Positions 5,115 to 7,153 of a DNA stretch of 7,153 nt are shown here, one piece after another (position 1 is the first letter of the stretch; every line of letters begins with the position of its first letter). Made by a program: the position numbers and the translations under genes. This DNA is from Chloroflexota bacterium (GTDB lineage: Bacteria; Chloroflexota; Dehalococcoidia; UBA1151; TMED-70). The notes beneath the pieces were generated by a model. That model was not told the DNA's origin and did not search any database. It saw only the letters and a program-made list of their open reading frames with translations. The stretch is from assembly GCA_002719425.1 (NCBI GenBank), contig PBHA01000011.1:28881-36033 (forward strand), given 5' to 3'.

Positions 5115-6122
5115 CTAATTTTTATATATATCATCATTCATTTCTTGAATGTTTGGATCTTCACTTGATTCTGCAAATTCCACTGATTCTTCAACGGTTC
5201 TATCAATTTCAACTCTTATTTTTTCTAAATCTTTTTCTGTTGCTATTCCTGCTGATTTTAACCAATTTGGAAACTTTACCAATGGATCTTGTTTTTCCCA
5301 TTCTTTTATTTCATCTGTCTTTCGATACTTTTGGCCATCAGCAAGTGAGTGTCCAACAAATCTGAATGTTTTACATTCTAAATAAAAAGGTCCGCCAGTT
5401 TGGCGAACCTTTTTAACTGCTATTTCGGTCGCTTCTTTAACCGCAAGTACATCCATTCCGTTGACTTGTGCTGCTGGTATATCGTATGTGCTAACACCTG
5501 TATAAAAATCTTCTCCTCCAGCTCTTACTCTATCTATTGCAGAACCCATACCATACTTATTGTTCTCGAGTATAAATAATATTGGTAAATTCCATACTGA
5601 GGCAAGATTTAATGTTTCATGATATGTTCCTTGATTAGTTGAACCATCACCAAAAAAACATACAACCAATCCACCTGTTTTTTTATATTGACAAGCCAAC
5701 GCTAATCCAGTTGCAACTGGAAATTGGCCTCCAACAATAGCATGTCCTCCCATAAATTTTTTAGAAGAATCAAAAAGGTGCATAGACCCACCCTTGCCTT
5801 TAGATAGGCCAGTTTTTTTACCAAAAAGTTCTGACATAGATCTATTAACGTCTAATCCTCTAGCTAATGCATGTCCATGATCTCTATAATGAGTAATAAT
5901 ATAATCTTCCTCATTCAAGCATGAAATTGAACCTACTGCTGTAGCTTCTTGGCCTATGTATAGATGTAAAAAACCACGAATGTTACCTTTCGTATAATTT
6001 TCACCACAAGCTAATTCGAATTGTCTAATTAAATACATTTGCTTGAATAGTTCAAGCATTTCTTTTTTTTCAATATCACTTTTTTTTGATTTTTTATTTT
6101 TTTCTTGTTTTAGAGTTGCCAT
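5115..6122 (-). CDS. pdhA: Pyruvate dehydrogenase E1 component, alpha subunit
   Basis: This is the alpha half of the alpha2beta2 E1 and binds thiamine diphosphate and magnesium. Its 335 residues fit the family. The diphosphate-binding motif is GDGSTNQG (158-165) closing with ENNKYGMG (186-193), the classic GDG...NN pattern. Other landmarks are the first helix QMYLIRQFE (28-36), YIGQEA (55-60), THYRDHGHALARG (77-89), KGKGGSMH (108-115), GGHAIVGGQFPVATG (125-139) and TFRFVGHSLAD (252-262), which aligns with the loop phosphorylated in mitochondrial E1; no kinase is seen here. The first 20 residues are lysine-rich (KQEKNKKSKKSDIEKK) and encoded by several A6-A8 runs, a short probably disordered extension. 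The start ATG has no Shine-Dalgarno. Sixty-five bases separate it from folD with no terminator, so read-through from folD is possible, as is a promoter there. A terminator-like stem-loop lies within codons 237-246. Confidence 0.95.
   Translation of the reverse strand: MATLKQEKNKKSKKSDIEKKEMLELFKQMYLIRQFELACGENYTKGNIRGFLHLYIGQEATAVGSISCLNEEDYIITHYRDHGHALARGLDVNRSMSELFGKKTGLSKGKGGSMHLFDSSKKFMGGHAIVGGQFPVATGLALACQYKKTGGLVVCFFGDGSTNQGTYHETLNLASVWNLPILFILENNKYGMGSAIDRVRAGGEDFYTGVSTYDIPAAQVNGMDVLAVKEATEIAVKKVRQTGGPFYLECKTFRFVGHSLADGQKYRKTDEIKEWEKQDPLVKFPNWLKSAGIATEKDLEKIRVEIDRTVEESVEFAESSEDPNIQEMNDDIYKN
5384..5414 (-). other. Terminator-like stem-loop inside pdhA
   Basis: Two 14-base arms flank a 3-base loop. 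In the sense transcript the arms are AAAAAGGUUCGCCA and UGGCGGACCUUUUU, loop AAC, pairing throughout with one U-G wobble. The shape (A tract, GC-rich stem, tight loop, U tract followed by AUUU) is that of an intrinsic terminator. The plus-strand transcript would have one C-A mismatch instead. It encodes KKVRQTGGPF (237-246), and the CGC codon is unusual in this AT-rich context. The structure is seen directly; activity as a terminator, attenuator or RNA 3' end is inference. Confidence 0.5.
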
Positions 6123-6187
6123 AGTGGAATTTTAAATTAACTTTTCTTATACATCTAGCTTTTACAATCTAATTTAGACTTTTTTAT

Positions 6188-7075
6188 TTATTCTTTGATA
6201 TGTAAATAAAATGCTTTAGTTACATTTTCTAGTAACATTGCTATTGTCATAGGACCTACACCACCTGGAACAGGTGTTATTTTAGAAACAATATTTATAA
6301 TGTCATCAAAGTCAGAATCTCCTATTAATCTAAATCCATTCTTTTTTGTATCATCTTCAATTCTATTAACACCTACATCGATAACTATAGAATTTTTTTT
6401 GACCATATCTTTAGTTAATGTACTTGGAAAACCTGTTGCTACAACCACAATATCTGCGTCTAAAGTATGTTTTTTTATATCATCAGATCTACTATGACAT
6501 ATTGTAACTGTAGCGTTCCCAAGAGGTGTTTTAGAAGAGAGTAATAATGCCAAAGGAATTCCAACTAATTTACTTCTTCCTATAATTACGATTTTTGAAC
6601 CTTGAGTATTGAAATCTATTTCAGAAATCATCCTCTGTACTCCTAAAGGGGTTGCAGGAACAAATCTTGGACTTCCTGAAGCAAGTAATCCTAAATTTTC
6701 ATTACATAAGCCGTCGACATCCTTAATAGGAGAAATCGATTGAACAATTTTTTCTTCATCAAGTTTTTGAGGAAGTGGAAGTTGAACTATCATTCCATCA
6801 ATTTGATCATTCGCATTCAGAGACCTTATATATTTTATAATTTCATTTTCTGAAATTTTTTCATCTAATCTTTCTATGTGACAATCAATACCAACTAACC
6901 GACAAGCTTTTTCTTTAGCTTTTACGTAAGAAATTGATGCAGGATTATTTCCAACTAGGACAACTACAAGACTTGGGACTCGTGAATATTTATTCTTAAT
7001 TTCTTCTATTTCTAATCTTAGTTTTTCTTTTATGCTTGAGCTTATTTCTTTTCCATCTATTAATTTAGAATTCAT
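6188..7075 (-). CDS. folD: Bifunctional methylene-THF dehydrogenase / methenyl-THF cyclohydrolase FolD
   Basis: FolD interconverts 5,10-methylene-THF and 10-formyl-THF in two steps: NADP-dependent dehydrogenation and hydrolysis of the methenyl form. It supplies one-carbon units for purines and formyl-Met-tRNA. The 295 residues match the family. The folate-site residues are present: Tyr50 and Lys54 in SYVKAKEKAC (49-58), QLPLP (98-102) and Asp121 in KDVDG (118-122). The usual PCTP reads PATP (140-143), a Cys-to-Ala change. The nucleotide-binding domain has GRSKLVGIP (166-174), TICHSRS (191-197) and VIDVGVNR (231-238). The C-terminal signature is PVPGGVGPMTIAML (268-281). The start ATG gives the typical MNSKLIDGKEIS opening; only a weak AAAGAAAG lies upstream. 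It is the first gene of the run visible here. It shares its substrate methylene-THF with ThyX further down the cluster. Confidence 0.96.
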   Translation of the reverse strand: MNSKLIDGKEISSSIKEKLRLEIEEIKNKYSRVPSLVVVLVGNNPASISYVKAKEKACRLVGIDCHIERLDEKISENEIIKYIRSLNANDQIDGMIVQLPLPQKLDEEKIVQSISPIKDVDGLCNENLGLLASGSPRFVPATPLGVQRMISEIDFNTQGSKIVIIGRSKLVGIPLALLLSSKTPLGNATVTICHSRSDDIKKHTLDADIVVVATGFPSTLTKDMVKKNSIVIDVGVNRIEDDTKKNGFRLIGDSDFDDIINIVSKITPVPGGVGPMTIAMLLENVTKAFYLHIKE

Positions 7076-7153
7076 ATTTTACTTTCTTTAAGAACAAATA
7101 ACTTTATACTAAATATATATTTATATTATATTCAAACTAAAAAAAATGTTACT

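Noticed and set aside
6146..6151. TATAAG on the minus strand between folD and pdhA as a -10 box for pdhA
   Set aside because: No convincing -35 lies 15-19 bases upstream; the match is to one hexamer in an AT-rich gap.
6262..6276. 6-bp hairpin CACCTG-GAA-CAGGTG near the folD 3' end
   Set aside because: It encodes the conserved PVPGG repeat of Pro/Gly/Val codons, which naturally gives complementary triplets; no U tract in the sense direction.
7110..7123. 14-base perfect palindrome of A/T upstream of folD (TAAATATATATTTA), possible operator
   Set aside because: Purely A/T alternating sequence forms palindromes readily in this composition; nothing else supports a binding site.
7103..7135. Possible promoter upstream of folD: TTGAAT and TATAAA on the minus strand
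   Set aside because: The spacing between the two hexamers is 21 bases and the region is almost entirely A/T, so such hexamers are expected by chance. A promoter is likely somewhere here, but I cannot place it.
7146..7153. ATG at the right edge on the plus strand as the start of a divergent gene
   Set aside because: Only a couple of codons are visible and there is no ribosome binding site upstream; cannot be supported.

Overview
The window is a compact AT-rich bacterial segment, roughly one third G+C by eye, with every recognisable gene on the minus strand. Transcription runs from high to low coordinates: folD, pdhA, pdhB, pdhC, thyX, coaX, coaBC, then the start of a small unrecognised gene cut by the left edge. 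Genes overlap or are separated by about 10-20 bases, except for 65 bases between folD and pdhA and 78 bases upstream of folD. No stretch over 300 bases lacks a gene. I see no mobile element, CRISPR array, rRNA or tRNA.

Layout: 6188-7075 is folD (one-carbon folate metabolism). 4124-6122 holds the two E1 subunits of a pyruvate dehydrogenase complex. 2822-4114 is its E2 acyltransferase, with one lipoyl domain; E3 is not in the window. 2160-2825 is thyX (flavin-dependent thymidylate synthase), sharing a 4-base ATGA overlap with pdhC. 1359-2135 is coaX (type III pantothenate kinase) and 185-1381 is coaBC, which overlap. 1-173 is the N-terminal 57 codons of an unknown small protein.

The products fit together. 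CoaX and CoaBC make the CoA precursor phosphopantetheine. The PDH complex uses CoA to form acetyl-CoA. FolD and ThyX both use 5,10-methylene-THF. ThyX returns THF rather than DHF, so thymidylate synthesis places no demand on dihydrofolate reductase.

The organism looks like a streamlined, low-GC bacterium, perhaps aquatic. The split alpha2beta2 E1 argues against the single-chain AceE type of Actinobacteria and Gammaproteobacteria. The CoaBC signature (PAMDGDM plus GRLAS) reminds me of Chloroflexota-like sequences, possibly SAR202/Dehalococcoidia, but this is a low-confidence inference from memory.

This is mostly an ordinary housekeeping operon and I do not see a new defence or mobile system. 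The best second-look items are a terminator-like hairpin inside pdhA in the sense orientation, an A10 tract at the CoaC/CoaB domain joint, strong Shine-Dalgarno sites confined to the two TTG-start genes, a hairpin just inside coaX, and the unknown small gene after coaBC.
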